Assembly (NCBI RefSeq): GCF_002115755.1
Contig: NZ_JFKA01000002.1
Location: 434,001 to 498,000, forward strand
Source: Thalassospira mesophila
Lineage (GTDB): Bacteria; Pseudomonadota; Alphaproteobacteria; Rhodospirillales; Thalassospiraceae
Direction of reading: 5' to 3'
Length of the DNA stretch: 64,000 bases
Numbering within the stretch: the stretch's first letter is position 1; each line of letters opens with the position of its first letter. Made by a program: the position numbers and the translations under genes. Below, one piece after another: positions 26,819-36,760 of the stretch. The notes beneath the pieces were generated by a model. It was not told where the DNA came from, made no database searches, and worked only from the letters and a program-made list of their open reading frames with translations.

Positions 26819-27278
26819 CGGTTTTTCCGTGATTTGGCGGCGTAATTTTTATCATTTTCTTCGCCCTCCAGCAATACAAAACAACACAAATTGATCTATT
26901 TTGTTTCTGTTGGTGCCGGCGGGGCGAAGTGGCGGTCCTGATGACGGCAAAATATGTTCCGTTCAACCAGACAAGAATTTGGCCTGATGGGACGGCGGAT
27001 TCGCAATGGCAATGTGCGCGTGGCGTGTGGACGGGATTGGGCGTTTCATCCATTGGTGGTTAAAATGAGTGGAATTTTGCGTGCAATTGCGCAGTATTGG
27101 CAAAAATTTGCCATTTTTATGTTGTGGCGGTGCGGGAAAGACTGGAAACCGCGACACAAAACCCTTATCTAGTTGGACCCGGCAAATGGCGGGTTTTGGC
27201 CCGGATAAATCGGGTCGCACGATATAAATGATGATATACTAGGGGTGTTGAAAGAGACATCCGATGGAGAGGAAGCAA
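26819..27278. other. Intergenic region between toxin gene and DAHP synthase gene
   Basis: 460 bases. It contains the second 23-bp repeat copy (26965-26987) and an AT-rich stretch (26840-26900) that is the likely promoter side of the toxin-antitoxin operon. A 40-codon frame from 26940 to 27062 overlaps the repeat but has no ribosome site or recognisable product. The DAHP synthase promoter should lie at 27060-27250; nothing decisive seen. Confidence 0.5.
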
Positions 27279-28661
27279 ATGAGCAAGAGCTGGAGCATTG
27301 ATAGTTGGCGGAAACTGCCTGCGAAGCAGATTCCGTCATATCCGGATGCACAGGCCCTGAAGGGCGTAGAACAAGAGCTCGGCAGCTATCCTCCTTTGGT
27401 ATTTGCTGGCGAAGCGCGTGCGCTTAAGGAAAAACTGGGTGCCGTCGCGGAAGGCAAGGCCTTCTTGTTGCAAGGTGGAGATTGCGCCGAAAGTTTTAAG
27501 GAATTTCATCCCAACAACATCCGCGACACCTTTAAGGTGATGTTGCAGATGGCGGTGGTTTTGACCTATGGCGCGTCGTGCCCGGTGGTCAAGGTTGGCC
27601 GTATGGCCGGCCAGTTTGCCAAGCCGCGATCATCCGATATGGAAACGATCAACGGCGTGGAACTGCCCAGCTATCGCGGTGACAATGTTAACGGGATCGA
27701 ATTTACCGAAGAATCGCGCACGCCAGACCCGCAGCGCCAGATCAAGTCCTATAACCAGTCAGCCTCGACGCTGAACCTGTTGCGGGCTTTTGCCCAGGGT
27801 GGTTTTGCCGATCTGAACCAGATCCATCGCTGGAACCTGTCATTTGTTGATAACAGCCCCGCAGGGGAACGATATCGCCAGATGAGCACCCAGATCGATG
27901 AAGCCGTTGCCTTTATGCGGGCCTGTGGCATTACGCCCGAAACCGCCCCGCAAATGCGCGAAACCGATTTTTATACCTCGCACGAGGCCTTGTTGCTGGG
28001 CTACGAGCAAGCCCTGACCCGTCAGGACAGCCTGACCGGCCAGTATTACGATTGTTCGGCCCATATGCTGTGGATTGGTGATCGTACCCGCCAGCCTGAC
28101 GGCGCGCATGTCGAATTTTTGCGCGGGGTTAAAAACCCGATTGGTCTTAAATGCGGCCCGACGATTGAAGAAGATGACCTGATCCGCCTGATCGACATTC
28201 TGAACCCCGCCGATGAAGCAGGGCGTTTGACCCTGATTTGCCGGATGGGGTCGGGCAAGGTGGCCGAACATCTTTCGCGTCTGGTGCGCCGTGTTCAAGC
28301 CGAAGGCCGCAAGGTTGTATGGTCGTGCGATCCGATGCATGGCAATACAGTCAAGGCCAGCAACGGGTACAAAACCCGGGCGTTTGATTCGATCCTGGGC
28401 GAGGTCAAAACATTTTTTGACATCCACAAGGCCGAAGGTACCCATGCCGGTGGCGTTCATTTTGAAATGACCGGCACCGATGTGACCGAATGCATCGGCG
28501 GCGCGCAGGCGATTACCGAAGACAGCCTGTCGGATCGTTACCACACCCATTGTGATCCGCGCCTGAACGGGGCCCAGGCCCTTGAACTGGCGTTTCTGAT
28601 GGCGGAAATGATTAAACAGGAACGCGACAATGTGCGGGACGAATTGCAGGCCAGCGCCTGA
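27279..28661 (+). CDS. aroF: 3-deoxy-7-phosphoheptulonate synthase, class II
   Basis: 460 residues from the ATG at 27279, with GAGAGGAAG upstream; an earlier ATG at 27264 lies inside that ribosome site. Class II (plant-type) signatures: [15 protein letters not shown] near the start, [11 protein letters not shown] with the metal-binding cysteine, [15 protein letters not shown], and [12 protein letters not shown]. It joins PEP and erythrose 4-phosphate, the first step to aromatic amino acids. Monocistronic, with its own terminator. Confidence 0.96.
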   Translation: MSKSWSIDSWRKLPAKQIPSYPDAQALKGVEQELGSYPPLVFAGEARALKEKLGAVAEGKAFLLQGGDCAESFKEFHPNNIRDTFKVMLQMAVVLTYGASCPVVKVGRMAGQFAKPRSSDMETINGVELPSYRGDNVNGIEFTEESRTPDPQRQIKSYNQSASTLNLLRAFAQGGFADLNQIHRWNLSFVDNSPAGERYRQMSTQIDEAVAFMRACGITPETAPQMRETDFYTSHEALLLGYEQALTRQDSLTGQYYDCSAHMLWIGDRTRQPDGAHVEFLRGVKNPIGLKCGPTIEEDDLIRLIDILNPADEAGRLTLICRMGSGKVAEHLSRLVRRVQAEGRKVVWSCDPMHGNTVKASNGYKTRAFDSILGEVKTFFDIHKAEGTHAGGVHFEMTGTDVTECIGGAQAITEDSLSDRYHTHCDPRLNGAQALELAFLMAEMIKQERDNVRDELQASA

Positions 28662-28704
28662 ACGATTTGAATGACCCGTAAATTGCTGCTACAGATGTTG
28701 GAAA

Positions 28705-28734
28705 GGGTGTCCGGTTTGCCGGGCGCCCTTTTTT
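28705..28734 (+). terminator. Terminator after DAHP synthase gene
   Basis: A 10-bp stem with G-T pairs (28705-28714 with 28719-28728), loop TTTG, then six T residues. Confidence 0.9.
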
Positions 28735-28906
28735 CTTCGTGATATTGACCATTTGGACAATGTTTTTGAGGTATTTTTATGCGTAAAAGCGGTCGAAACA
28801 TCCCTATTTGGGAATTTGTTTCAGATTGATATTGATGCGATGCTTGTCCTTTAGCATATAAAAGAAACAGGGCGCACTTGCCGGCGAGAGAGGGATAACC
28901 GCGAAC

Positions 28907-29392
28907 ATGTCAGCCGATGACGATTTTGCACTCTGGCAAAAGAAGGTTGAGGGAACCAACATTTCCTCGGCAACCCTGCTTGCAACGGATTATCTGAATC
29001 ATTTCAACGAAATCGTTATGTTGTTGGAAATGGTGCCCGATATGCCCGATATGCTTGAAGATTGTCAGGAATGGGCGCCGAAAGGCTATCAACAGCATTT
29101 TCACGATAGCGCCTTTTCCGATCGTGAACTGGCGATCGAGGCCTATGACCATGTGCCCGATAAATTTCGCCGCCCGTTTGAGGAAACCATCGAACATATG
29201 AATGCGGTGGTGTTGCGTGCCAACGAACAGCTTGCCGTCGTGATTAATGAAGGCAACCCGGAAATTATCCGCATGACCGCCAACAGCACGACAGCGGCTT
29301 TACAGCGGTTTATGGATGTTGCCAGTTCGATCATTCATGGTTCAGCCAAAACCATGAGCCAGGATGAAATCGACGCGGCGATGGCGCTTTAG
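28907..29392 (+). CDS. Unknown protein ending in a FliM-like SQDEID motif
   Basis: 161 residues, mostly alpha-helical and acidic, with no family I recognise. The last 13 residues, TMSQDEIDAAMAL (149-161), closely resemble the SQ-x-EIDALL peptide at the FliM N-terminus that binds phosphorylated CheY. Here the motif is C-terminal, more like the CheY-binding tail of CheZ in position. GAGAGGG lies upstream. It stands alone between the DAHP synthase and NAD synthetase genes. A chemotaxis role is inference only. Confidence 0.85.
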   Translation: MSADDDFALWQKKVEGTNISSATLLATDYLNHFNEIVMLLEMVPDMPDMLEDCQEWAPKGYQQHFHDSAFSDRELAIEAYDHVPDKFRRPFEETIEHMNAVVLRANEQLAVVINEGNPEIIRMTANSTTAALQRFMDVASSIIHGSAKTMSQDEIDAAMAL

Positions 29393-29494
29393 GCTGTGTG
29401 GCGGGTCGTGTTGGCTGGCGGGTTGTAAAACCGTCGGGGGCTATTGCAATTTCCGCAATTGACTTGCGGGCGGACCCCTCCTATTCCAAACAAC

Positions 29495-31171
29495 ATGAAA
29501 AACAAACTCGCCATTGCCATTGCCCAGTTGAACCCCATTGTCGGCGATATTGCCGGAAATGCGGAAAAAATTGTGGCTGCCTGGGAATCTGCGGCCGCCA
29601 GGGGCGCGGATATTGTCCTTTATTCTGAACTGGTGTTATCGGGCTATCCGCCCGAAGACCTGGTGATGAAACCGTCTTTTATGCGTCATTTGAAAAATGC
29701 GGTTGAAGATATTTGCAAACGCACGGCTTCGCGCAAAAACGGACCGGCCCTGTTGCTGACCACCCCGTGGGAATTTAACGGTGCCCGCTATAATGCCGTG
29801 TTGCTGATTGATGGCGGCACCATTGAAACCGTGCGCGCCAAAAATGATTTGCCCAATTATGGTGTCTTTGACGAAAAACGCGTTTTTGCCGCCGGTCCCA
29901 TGCCCGATGTCGTTGATTTTCGCGGGATCAAGCTGGGGGTTCCGATTTGCGAAGATGTGTGGACGCCCCATGTGGTGGCCCATCTGGCCGGGCGCGGTGC
30001 CGAATTTATGCTGGTACCTAACGGGTCGCCCTTTGAAGCTGACAAGGACGGGCTGCGTCGCCAGTTGATCCGTGACCGGGTTCTGGAATGCGGCCTGCCG
30101 ATGATTTATTGCAATGAAGTTGGCGGTCAGGACGAACTGGTTTTTGATGGCGGGTCGTTCGGGTTAAATGCCGAAGGTAACCTTGCTGTTGCCCTGCCGG
30201 CCTTTGCCGAATCGGTTCAGATTTCAAACTGGTTACGCGATGGCGACGGCAAATGGTATTGTGATGATGCAGCACCCGATGCGCGTTATCCATCGGGGCT
30301 GGATGCCATTTACCAGACGCTGGTTTTGGGCCTGCGTGATTATGTTAATAAAAACGGCTTTCCCGGTGTGGTGATTGGCATGTCGGGCGGGATTGATTCG
30401 GCCCTGTCGGCTGCGGTGGCGGTCGATGCGCTGGGGGCGGAGCGGGTGCGTCTGGCGATGATGCCATCGCCCTATACCTCGGCCGATAGTCTGGAAGATG
30501 CGCAAATTTGCGCTGACATGTTAAAAACCGGCATTGAAAGCATTAATATCGGCCCAGCGATGGAGGCCTTTGGCACCATGCTGGCCCCGGCCTTTGCCGG
30601 GCGCGACCCCGATATTGCCGAGGAAAACATTCAGGCGCGCTCGCGTGGCATTATCCTGATGGGTCTTTCCAACAAGTTTGGTCATATGGTGTTAACCACA
30701 GGCAACAAATCGGAAATGTCGGTGGGGTATGCGACCCTGTATGGCGATATGTGCGGTGGGTATTCGGTTTTAAAAGACCTTTATAAAACCACGGTATTTG
30801 CCCTGTGCCACTGGCGCAATGCGCATTGCCCGCAAGGTGTTTTTGGCCCCGATGGCATGGTGATCCCCGAACGGATCATTACCAAGCCGCCCTCGGCTGA
30901 ATTGCGCCCGGACCAGAAAGACGAAGACAGTTTGCCCCCCTATGACGTTCTTGATGATATACTTCATCAAATGATTGAAGGGGAACGCAGTGTTTCCGAC
31001 ATTGTTGCCAGCGGCCATGACGAGGCAACTGTGCGCCGGGTATGGCGTTTGCTGGACCGGGCCGAATATAAACGCCGACAAGCCCCGCCGGGGGTGAAGA
31101 TTACGCCGCGCGCCTTTGGCCGCGACCGGCGCTATCCGATTACCAATGGTTTTACCAATCTGGTTACCTGA
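29495..31171 (+). CDS. nadE: Glutamine-dependent NAD+ synthetase
   Basis: 558 residues from the ATG at 29495. The N-terminal nitrilase-type glutaminase domain has the E45-K116-C152 triad (SELVLSG, KNDLPNYGVFDE, PICEDVW); the C-terminal synthetase domain has the PP-loop SGGIDS at 297-302. It amidates deamido-NAD to NAD+ using glutamine. The start is inferred from homology as the ribosome site is weak. The GluRS gene begins 27 bases after its stop. Confidence 0.96.
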   Translation: MKNKLAIAIAQLNPIVGDIAGNAEKIVAAWESAAARGADIVLYSELVLSGYPPEDLVMKPSFMRHLKNAVEDICKRTASRKNGPALLLTTPWEFNGARYNAVLLIDGGTIETVRAKNDLPNYGVFDEKRVFAAGPMPDVVDFRGIKLGVPICEDVWTPHVVAHLAGRGAEFMLVPNGSPFEADKDGLRRQLIRDRVLECGLPMIYCNEVGGQDELVFDGGSFGLNAEGNLAVALPAFAESVQISNWLRDGDGKWYCDDAAPDARYPSGLDAIYQTLVLGLRDYVNKNGFPGVVIGMSGGIDSALSAAVAVDALGAERVRLAMMPSPYTSADSLEDAQICADMLKTGIESINIGPAMEAFGTMLAPAFAGRDPDIAEENIQARSRGIILMGLSNKFGHMVLTTGNKSEMSVGYATLYGDMCGGYSVLKDLYKTTVFALCHWRNAHCPQGVFGPDGMVIPERIITKPPSAELRPDQKDEDSLPPYDVLDDILHQMIEGERSVSDIVASGHDEATVRRVWRLLDRAEYKRRQAPPGVKITPRAFGRDRRYPITNGFTNLVT

Positions 31172-31198
31172 AATAGATTTTGTTTGAAAAATATTGAT

Positions 31199-32551
31199 AT
31201 GAAAAAACCTGTTTTACGCTTTGCGCCCAGCCCGACCGGCTTGCTTCATGTGGGCAATGCCCGTGTGGCGATGATGAACTGGCTGTATGCCCGCAAGCAT
31301 GGCGGCGAATTTATCCTGCGCTTTGACGATACCGACCCGGAACGCTCCAAGGATGAATATGTTGATGCCATTCGCGAAGATTTGCGCTGGCTTGGCATCG
31401 ACTGGGACCGCGAGGAACGCCAGTCCCTGCGTCAGGACAAATACGACGTCGCGATTGAAAAGCTGAAAGCCGAAAAGCTGCTTTATCCGTGCTATGAAAC
31501 GGAAGGCGAACTGAACTGGAAACGCAAGGCCGCCCGCCAGCGCCACCAGCCTTTCATTTATGATCGCAAGGCCCTGATCCTTGACCCTGCCGAGATCCGG
31601 ACACTGGAAGCCGAAGGGCGCACGCCCTATTGGCGTTTCCTGCTGCCCGATGGCGTGGTGGAATGGAACGATATGTGCCGTGGCCTGTGCCATTTTGATA
31701 CCGAACATGTCTCGGACCCGGTTCTGATCCGCGAAGACGGATCGTTGCTTTATATGCTGGGCTCGGTGGTTGATGACCTTGAAATGGGTGTCACCCATAT
31801 CATTCGCGGTGAAGACCATGTGACCAATACCGTGGCGCAAATTCTGGTTTATATGGCGCTGGGCGGCAAGGCAGGCGGGCTTGATTTTGGTCATACCCCG
31901 CTTTTGGCCGGGCCGGGCGGATCCCAGCTTTCCAAACGGCTGGGCAGCCTGTCGCTGCGCGAATTGCGCAATGACGGCTTTGAAGTGCCCGCCCTGGTTG
32001 GGCTTCTGACCGGGCTTGGCGCGTCTGACCGGATCGAACCTGCGACCATGCGCGAAGCCATCGCCACGTTTGATATTTCGGCCTATGGCCGCGCCACGCC
32101 AAAGTTTGACCCGGCTGATTTGGCATCGCTGAACGAAAAAATCGTTCATGAAATGCCCTATGACCAGGCGCGCGACAAACTGGTTGCGGCGGGGATGGAC
32201 GATATTGACGAAGGTTTCTGGCTGGCAGTGCGTGGCAATTGCTGGCGTGTGGCCGAAGCCCGCGAATGGTGGGATGTGATCCACGCCGTGACCGTGCCTG
32301 AAATTGACGAAGCAGATGCCGAATTTTTGCGTCAGGCCGCCGATATATTGCCCCAGGGCGCACTGGATGCCACCAGCTGGAAAAGCTGGACCGGTGCGCT
32401 TAAGGAAGCAACCGAGCGTAAAGGAAAGCAGTTGTTCATGCCGTTGCGCAAAGCCCTGACCGGGCGCGAACATGGCCCGGAAATGTCGGCAATGCTGCCG
32501 CTTATTGGCAGTGAAAAGGCCCGTGCGCGGCTGTGTGGCACGGCGGTCTGA
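31199..32551 (+). CDS. gltX: Glutamyl-tRNA synthetase
   Basis: 450 residues from the ATG at 31199. Class I signatures: PSPTGLLHVGNAR (HIGH form HVGN at 17-20), LRFDDTDPERS, and SQLSKRLG as the KMSKS variant. It charges tRNA-Glu and possibly tRNA-Gln. Alphaproteobacteria often have two GltX copies; the short length and divergent C-terminal half suggest the second type, but this cannot be settled here. It sits between nadE and cysS in one likely transcript. Confidence 0.95.
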   Translation: MKKPVLRFAPSPTGLLHVGNARVAMMNWLYARKHGGEFILRFDDTDPERSKDEYVDAIREDLRWLGIDWDREERQSLRQDKYDVAIEKLKAEKLLYPCYETEGELNWKRKAARQRHQPFIYDRKALILDPAEIRTLEAEGRTPYWRFLLPDGVVEWNDMCRGLCHFDTEHVSDPVLIREDGSLLYMLGSVVDDLEMGVTHIIRGEDHVTNTVAQILVYMALGGKAGGLDFGHTPLLAGPGGSQLSKRLGSLSLRELRNDGFEVPALVGLLTGLGASDRIEPATMREAIATFDISAYGRATPKFDPADLASLNEKIVHEMPYDQARDKLVAAGMDDIDEGFWLAVRGNCWRVAEAREWWDVIHAVTVPEIDEADAEFLRQAADILPQGALDATSWKSWTGALKEATERKGKQLFMPLRKALTGREHGPEMSAMLPLIGSEKARARLCGTAV

Positions 32552-32614
32552 TTTAGCTCAGACCGCCCGAAACTGACAGCCGCCCTTACGCCATTTGAAC
32601 GGACCTTGAAAAAT

Positions 32615-34000
32615 ATGACTGATACATATCCAGAACTGCGCATTTACGACAGCCTGACCCGCGAAAAGCAGGTTTTTGAACCGATTGATGACGAAAATGT
32701 ACGGTTGTATGTCTGCGGACCAACGGTTTATGACTATGCCCATGTTGGCAATGCCCGCCCGGTTGTGGTGTTTGATACGCTGGTACGCCTGTTGCGCTAT
32801 CTGTATCCGAACGTCACCTATGTTCGTAACGTTACCGACATTGATGATAAAATCAATCAGCGCGCGCGCGACAGTGGCGAAAGCATTTCGGCGATTACGG
32901 CACGCACCCATCAGGCCTATCTTGAAGATATGGACGCGTTAAACGCGGACAAGCCCGATATTGAACCGCGCGCGACCGACCATATCCCCGATATGATCGC
33001 CATGTGCGAAAACCTGATCGAACAGGGTTTTGCCTATGCTGCCGAAGGTCATGTGCTGTTTGCGGTATCGAAATATGAACAATACGGCAAATTATCGCGG
33101 CGCAACCGCGATGAAATGATTGCCGGTGCCCGGGTTGAAATTGCGCCTTATAAAAAAGACCCGGCAGATTTCGTGTTGTGGAAACCATCCGACGATAACA
33201 CGCCGGGCTGGGACAGCCCGTGGGGCCGGGGCCGTCCGGGCTGGCATATTGAATGCTCGGCGATGGCGACGCGCTATCTGGGTGAAAATTTTGACATTCA
33301 TGGCGGCGGGATTGATCTGGTGTTTCCGCATCATGAAAACGAAATTGCCCAAAGCTGCTGCGCTAATCATGGGTCCAGCTATGCCAAATACTGGATGCAT
33401 AACGGCCATTTAATGGTTGAAGGCGAAAAAATGTCCAAGTCGCTGGGCAATTTTGTCACCGTGCATGAATTGCTGGAAAACTGGCCGGGCGAAGCCATTC
33501 GCCTGGCGATGATGAGCACGCATTATCATCAGCCAATCAACTGGACCCTTGATAACCTGCGTCAGGCCAAAGAAGCGCTGGACCGTTTTTATACGGCCCT
33601 GCGTCAGACATCCTACATCATTCATGAAGATGCCGACGTGCCCGACGGGGTACTAAACGCGTTGTGCGATGATTTGAACACGCCGCTGGCGATTGCCGAA
33701 TTCCATGAACTGATCACGCAGTTAAACAAAGCCAAAAACGACCGCAAAAAAGCCGAAGCCAAAGGCCGCGTTCTGGCCGCAGCCGAATTGCTGGGCATTT
33801 TGGAAATCGATGTTGATAGCTGGTTTACAGCTGGCGGTGACGCCGATGAAGCCGCGGAAATTGACGCGTTGATTACCAAGCGGGCGGACGCCAAGAAAAA
33901 CCGCGATTTTGCCGTGGCCGATCAGATCCGCAATGATTTGCTGGCACGCGGTATTATTCTGGAAGATTTCAAAGACGGGACAAGCTGGAAACGCGGCTGA
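32615..34000 (+). CDS. cysS: Cysteinyl-tRNA synthetase
   Basis: 461 residues from the ATG at 32615. Zinc-binding C34 in CGPTVYDYAHVGNAR, HIGH form HVGN (43-46), the zinc region ECSAMA with HHENEIAQS, and a perfect KMSKS (272-276). It charges tRNA-Cys. Third in the nadE-gltX-cysS run, 63 bases after gltX, and ends at a strong terminator. Confidence 0.97.
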   Translation: MTDTYPELRIYDSLTREKQVFEPIDDENVRLYVCGPTVYDYAHVGNARPVVVFDTLVRLLRYLYPNVTYVRNVTDIDDKINQRARDSGESISAITARTHQAYLEDMDALNADKPDIEPRATDHIPDMIAMCENLIEQGFAYAAEGHVLFAVSKYEQYGKLSRRNRDEMIAGARVEIAPYKKDPADFVLWKPSDDNTPGWDSPWGRGRPGWHIECSAMATRYLGENFDIHGGGIDLVFPHHENEIAQSCCANHGSSYAKYWMHNGHLMVEGEKMSKSLGNFVTVHELLENWPGEAIRLAMMSTHYHQPINWTLDNLRQAKEALDRFYTALRQTSYIIHEDADVPDGVLNALCDDLNTPLAIAEFHELITQLNKAKNDRKKAEAKGRVLAAAELLGILEIDVDSWFTAGGDADEAAEIDALITKRADAKKNRDFAVADQIRNDLLARGIILEDFKDGTSWKRG

Positions 34001-34022
34001 TCTGTTCTTTTCTGACCTTTGC

Positions 34023-34056
34023 AAAAGGCGCCACCGGGAAACCGGGGCGCCTTTTT
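34023..34056 (+). terminator. Terminator after cysS
   Basis: A 10-bp stem with one bulged A (34027-34037 with 34042-34051), GAAA loop, then five T residues. Confidence 0.92.
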
Positions 34057-34168
34057 CTTTGAAAAATGGCGGGGTTGGGGGGCAAAATGGCGTTCCTTGC
34101 ATGCGGGGCTGTTTTGCTGCACCCTTGGGCTGCGATACGAACCACGGATGATCAAAGGAAATGCTAAC

Positions 34169-35173
34169 ATGACCTTTGCTGATATCAGTCGACGCACATT
34201 TTTGACGGGGGCCGCCCGGTTGGGGGCTGTGGCCTTTGCCGGTGCCGGTGTGCCCTTTATGGGCATGGCCCGCGCGCAGCAGGTTGTGTCTGGTTCCGGG
34301 GGGCTGCACCGTAAAATCCCCGCCAGCGGTGAAACAATACCGGCGATTGGTCTGGGCAGCTGGATTACCTTTAACGTCGGTAATGACCCGGTTTTGCTAA
34401 AGAACTGCGCCGATGTAATGGGCGCGTTTTTTGCCGGCGGCGGCAAAATGATTGATTCATCGCCAATGTATGGGTCATCGCAGGCGACCATCGGCCATGG
34501 GCTGGCCGCCTTGGGCATTGCCCGCGATCAGGTTTTTGCCACCGACAAGGTCTGGACCGGTGATGAAAATGGCGGGGCTGAGCAAATTGCCCAAAGTGCG
34601 AAAAACTGGGGTATATCGCGGTTTGATTTGCTCCAGGTGCATAACATGCTGGACTGGGAAGACCAGTTACCCATGTTACAGGCCAAAAAAGCTGCCGGTG
34701 AACTGGGATATATCGGCGTTACGACATCGCATCAACGCCGCCACGAATTGTTATCTGTGATCATGCAGCGCGAACCCCTGGATTTTATTCAGGTGACCTA
34801 TAACCCGCTGGACCGCGCGGTTGAAAATCGTATTTTGCCAATGGCACAGGAACGTGGCATTGCCGTTATCATTAACCGCCCCTTTCGCGGCGGGCATTTG
34901 ACCAAGGCCCTGCGCGGGAAGGCTCTTCCCGGGTTTGCGGGCGATTATGGTGCGCAAAGCTGGGCGCAACTGATTTTGAAATATATCATTTCGCACCCTG
35001 CGGTAACCTGCGCCATTCCCGCGACCACAAAGGTGGATCATGTGCGCGAAAACCTTGCTGCTGCCATGCCCGACAAAGGCGGAAACGCGGGAAAAACCGA
35101 TATCCTGCCCGACATCCTGCCCGATGAAAAAATGCGCCACGCCATCGCCAATGCCATAGGGGATGCCCTGTGA
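34169..35173 (+). CDS. Tat-exported aldo/keto reductase
   Basis: 334 residues from the ATG at 34169 (AAAGGA upstream). SRRTFLTG near residue 7 plus a hydrophobic stretch ending at ARAQQ is a twin-arginine signal. The fold is aldo/keto reductase with the catalytic set visible: D and Y in IDSSPMYG, K in TDKVW, H in LQVHN. Export by Tat suggests folding with bound cofactor before reaching the periplasm. Substrate unknown. The next gene starts inside its stop (GTGA). Confidence 0.88.
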   Translation: MTFADISRRTFLTGAARLGAVAFAGAGVPFMGMARAQQVVSGSGGLHRKIPASGETIPAIGLGSWITFNVGNDPVLLKNCADVMGAFFAGGGKMIDSSPMYGSSQATIGHGLAALGIARDQVFATDKVWTGDENGGAEQIAQSAKNWGISRFDLLQVHNMLDWEDQLPMLQAKKAAGELGYIGVTTSHQRRHELLSVIMQREPLDFIQVTYNPLDRAVENRILPMAQERGIAVIINRPFRGGHLTKALRGKALPGFAGDYGAQSWAQLILKYIISHPAVTCAIPATTKVDHVRENLAAAMPDKGGNAGKTDILPDILPDEKMRHAIANAIGDAL

Positions 35174-35943
35174 CGGATTGGTGGGATTATCATCTGATTG
35201 ATTTTTTGCTGTTTTCCACCCGGGTTTATTACCGGTTGTTTGCCAGTTTTAATTTGGCGTTCTGGCCGGTTAATCTGGCGCTGTATCTGGCCGGGGCGGG
35301 CTTGGTTGTTCTGGTGTTACGATCCGGAACCGGAGCCGGGGCAGACAGGCAGCGCTGGTTGTGCCGGTTGGTGCCGGTGATACTGGCGCTCATGTGGGCG
35401 TGGTCCGGTGCGGTTTTTATGGGCTATTATTACCAGCCGATCAATTGGGCGGTGCCCTATGTCTTGCCGCTATTCGGGTTTGAAACTCTGATGCTGGCGG
35501 TGTTTGCCGTGCGTAAAACGCCGCTGCAGTTTTGCTGGCGCGGTGATTTTTCCAGCATGGCCGGGGTTGCGTTGCTGGTTCTCGCCATTCCGGTTTATCC
35601 GTTTTTCAGCCTGTTTTCCGGGCGCGATATGATGGCAGCAGAACTGTTTGGCAGCGCGCCCGACCCGACAATGATTGGCACATTGGGATTGTTGTTGCTG
35701 GCGCGTGGGACCTGGCGCTGGATATTGCTGCCCGCGCCGGTTTTGTGGTGCCTGATCACCAGCCTGACATTGTGGGCGATGGACCAGGATATTGCATGGT
35801 TGCCGCTGGTGGCGGCGTGGCTGGCCATATTGGGGGGGTGGATGGATGCCAAAAGTGGCGTAACGCGCAAACCGGTTGCTACGCCGCCGGGGCGGTTAAA
35901 CAGCACACACCACCAAACCGATAAAGTCGGCTTTATAGAATAA
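35170..35943 (+). CDS. DUF6064-like multi-pass membrane protein
   Basis: 257 residues with a GTG start overlapping the reductase stop by four bases, so the two are translationally coupled. Six to seven hydrophobic helices alternate with short loops; the conserved-looking GYYYQPINWAVPYVLPLFGFE and the length resemble the DUF6064 family. Function unknown; coupling suggests a shared role with the exported reductase. Confidence 0.78.
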   Translation: MTDWWDYHLIDFLLFSTRVYYRLFASFNLAFWPVNLALYLAGAGLVVLVLRSGTGAGADRQRWLCRLVPVILALMWAWSGAVFMGYYYQPINWAVPYVLPLFGFETLMLAVFAVRKTPLQFCWRGDFSSMAGVALLVLAIPVYPFFSLFSGRDMMAAELFGSAPDPTMIGTLGLLLLARGTWRWILLPAPVLWCLITSLTLWAMDQDIAWLPLVAAWLAILGGWMDAKSGVTRKPVATPPGRLNSTHHQTDKVGFIE

Positions 35944-36000
35944 CGTTTTCATACGGTGTAATGCCGCGCGATGCGACGGGCGGCGGCACGGGCAGGTGAG

Positions 36001-36639
36001 CTAGCGGCTTAACAACAGTTTCACGCCAATGGCAGCAAAAAACACGCCCAAAATACCATTGATCCAGCGCGCCATGCGCCGATAGAGCGCAATCACCGGC
36101 CGGGTCGAAAAGGCTGTGGCATAAAACAGGTGGATCAATGTCGATAAAATCCCGCAGCCTGCCACAATGACCATGCCAACCCACAAGGGTGCGCCGGGCT
36201 GAAAACCGATGGAGATGATGGCGATCCAGGTCAGGATGGCTTTGGGATTGGTAAGGTGAAGCGCGAACCCGCGGCTGAAATAATGGCTTGGGGCGCGTTG
36301 CGGGCCATTTTCCGGTTTTGCATCATTGGTTGCCGGGCGAAAAGCCGATTTCAGGGCCTTGAATGCCAGCCATAATAAATAGCAGCCCCCGGCAATACGG
36401 ATGGCAAACATGGCATCGGCATAGGCAAGCAGCAGGGCCGACAGCCCCGACAGCGTGATCGCGCCAATGCAAAGCGACCCGCTGCCAATGCCAAGGGCAA
36501 AAAAGCGCCCCGCCCGGCGGCCCTCGCCAAGCGACACCCCCATCAGCGCCATCAAAGCCGGGCCGGGGCTGATCAGGCCGACCAGCAAGGCCGCATAAGC
36601 GAGCAAAATACCGGGTAAATACAGCTGAAATTCCGTCAT
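36001..36639 (-). CDS. LysE/RhtB-family amino-acid exporter
   Basis: 212 residues from the ATG at 36639, with GGCGGG nearby. LLVGLISPGPALMALMGVSLGEGRRAG and HLTNPKAILTWIA are typical of the LysE/RhtB family; six hydrophobic helices are visible. It exports amino acids or homoserine-lactone-like compounds across the inner membrane. Monocistronic; substrate unknown. Confidence 0.9.
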   Translation of the reverse strand: MTEFQLYLPGILLAYAALLVGLISPGPALMALMGVSLGEGRRAGRFFALGIGSGSLCIGAITLSGLSALLLAYADAMFAIRIAGGCYLLWLAFKALKSAFRPATNDAKPENGPQRAPSHYFSRGFALHLTNPKAILTWIAIISIGFQPGAPLWVGMVIVAGCGILSTLIHLFYATAFSTRPVIALYRRMARWINGILGVFFAAIGVKLLLSR

Positions 36640-36760
36640 GACGCCCGCCTGTTGTTTGATCTGTTCCAAAAGCATATGCCAATGGCGGGGCGGCGTCGAT
36701 TGTTGAAAGCCCGGTTGTGAATAATGCTGACGGGGCATGTCAGGATGGCGGGCGGTGAAA

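Larger units (their letters stand above)
26117..26987. repeat. 23-bp imperfect direct repeats bracketing the toxin-antitoxin module
   Basis: 26117-26139, the end of the GFA gene, recurs at 26965-26987 with two mismatches (core GACAAGAATTTGG). The copies lie on either side of the toxin-antitoxin pair. The arrangement resembles attachment-site or target duplications made when a small element inserts at a gene end. Confidence 0.6.

Noticed and set aside
26940-27062. A 40-codon frame after the toxin gene, overlapping the second 23-bp repeat
   Set aside because: No ribosome site and no recognisable product; kept only as part of the repeat observation.
31214-32473. A 419-codon open frame antisense to gltX
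   Set aside because: It mirrors a certain synthetase gene; long antisense frames are common at this base composition.
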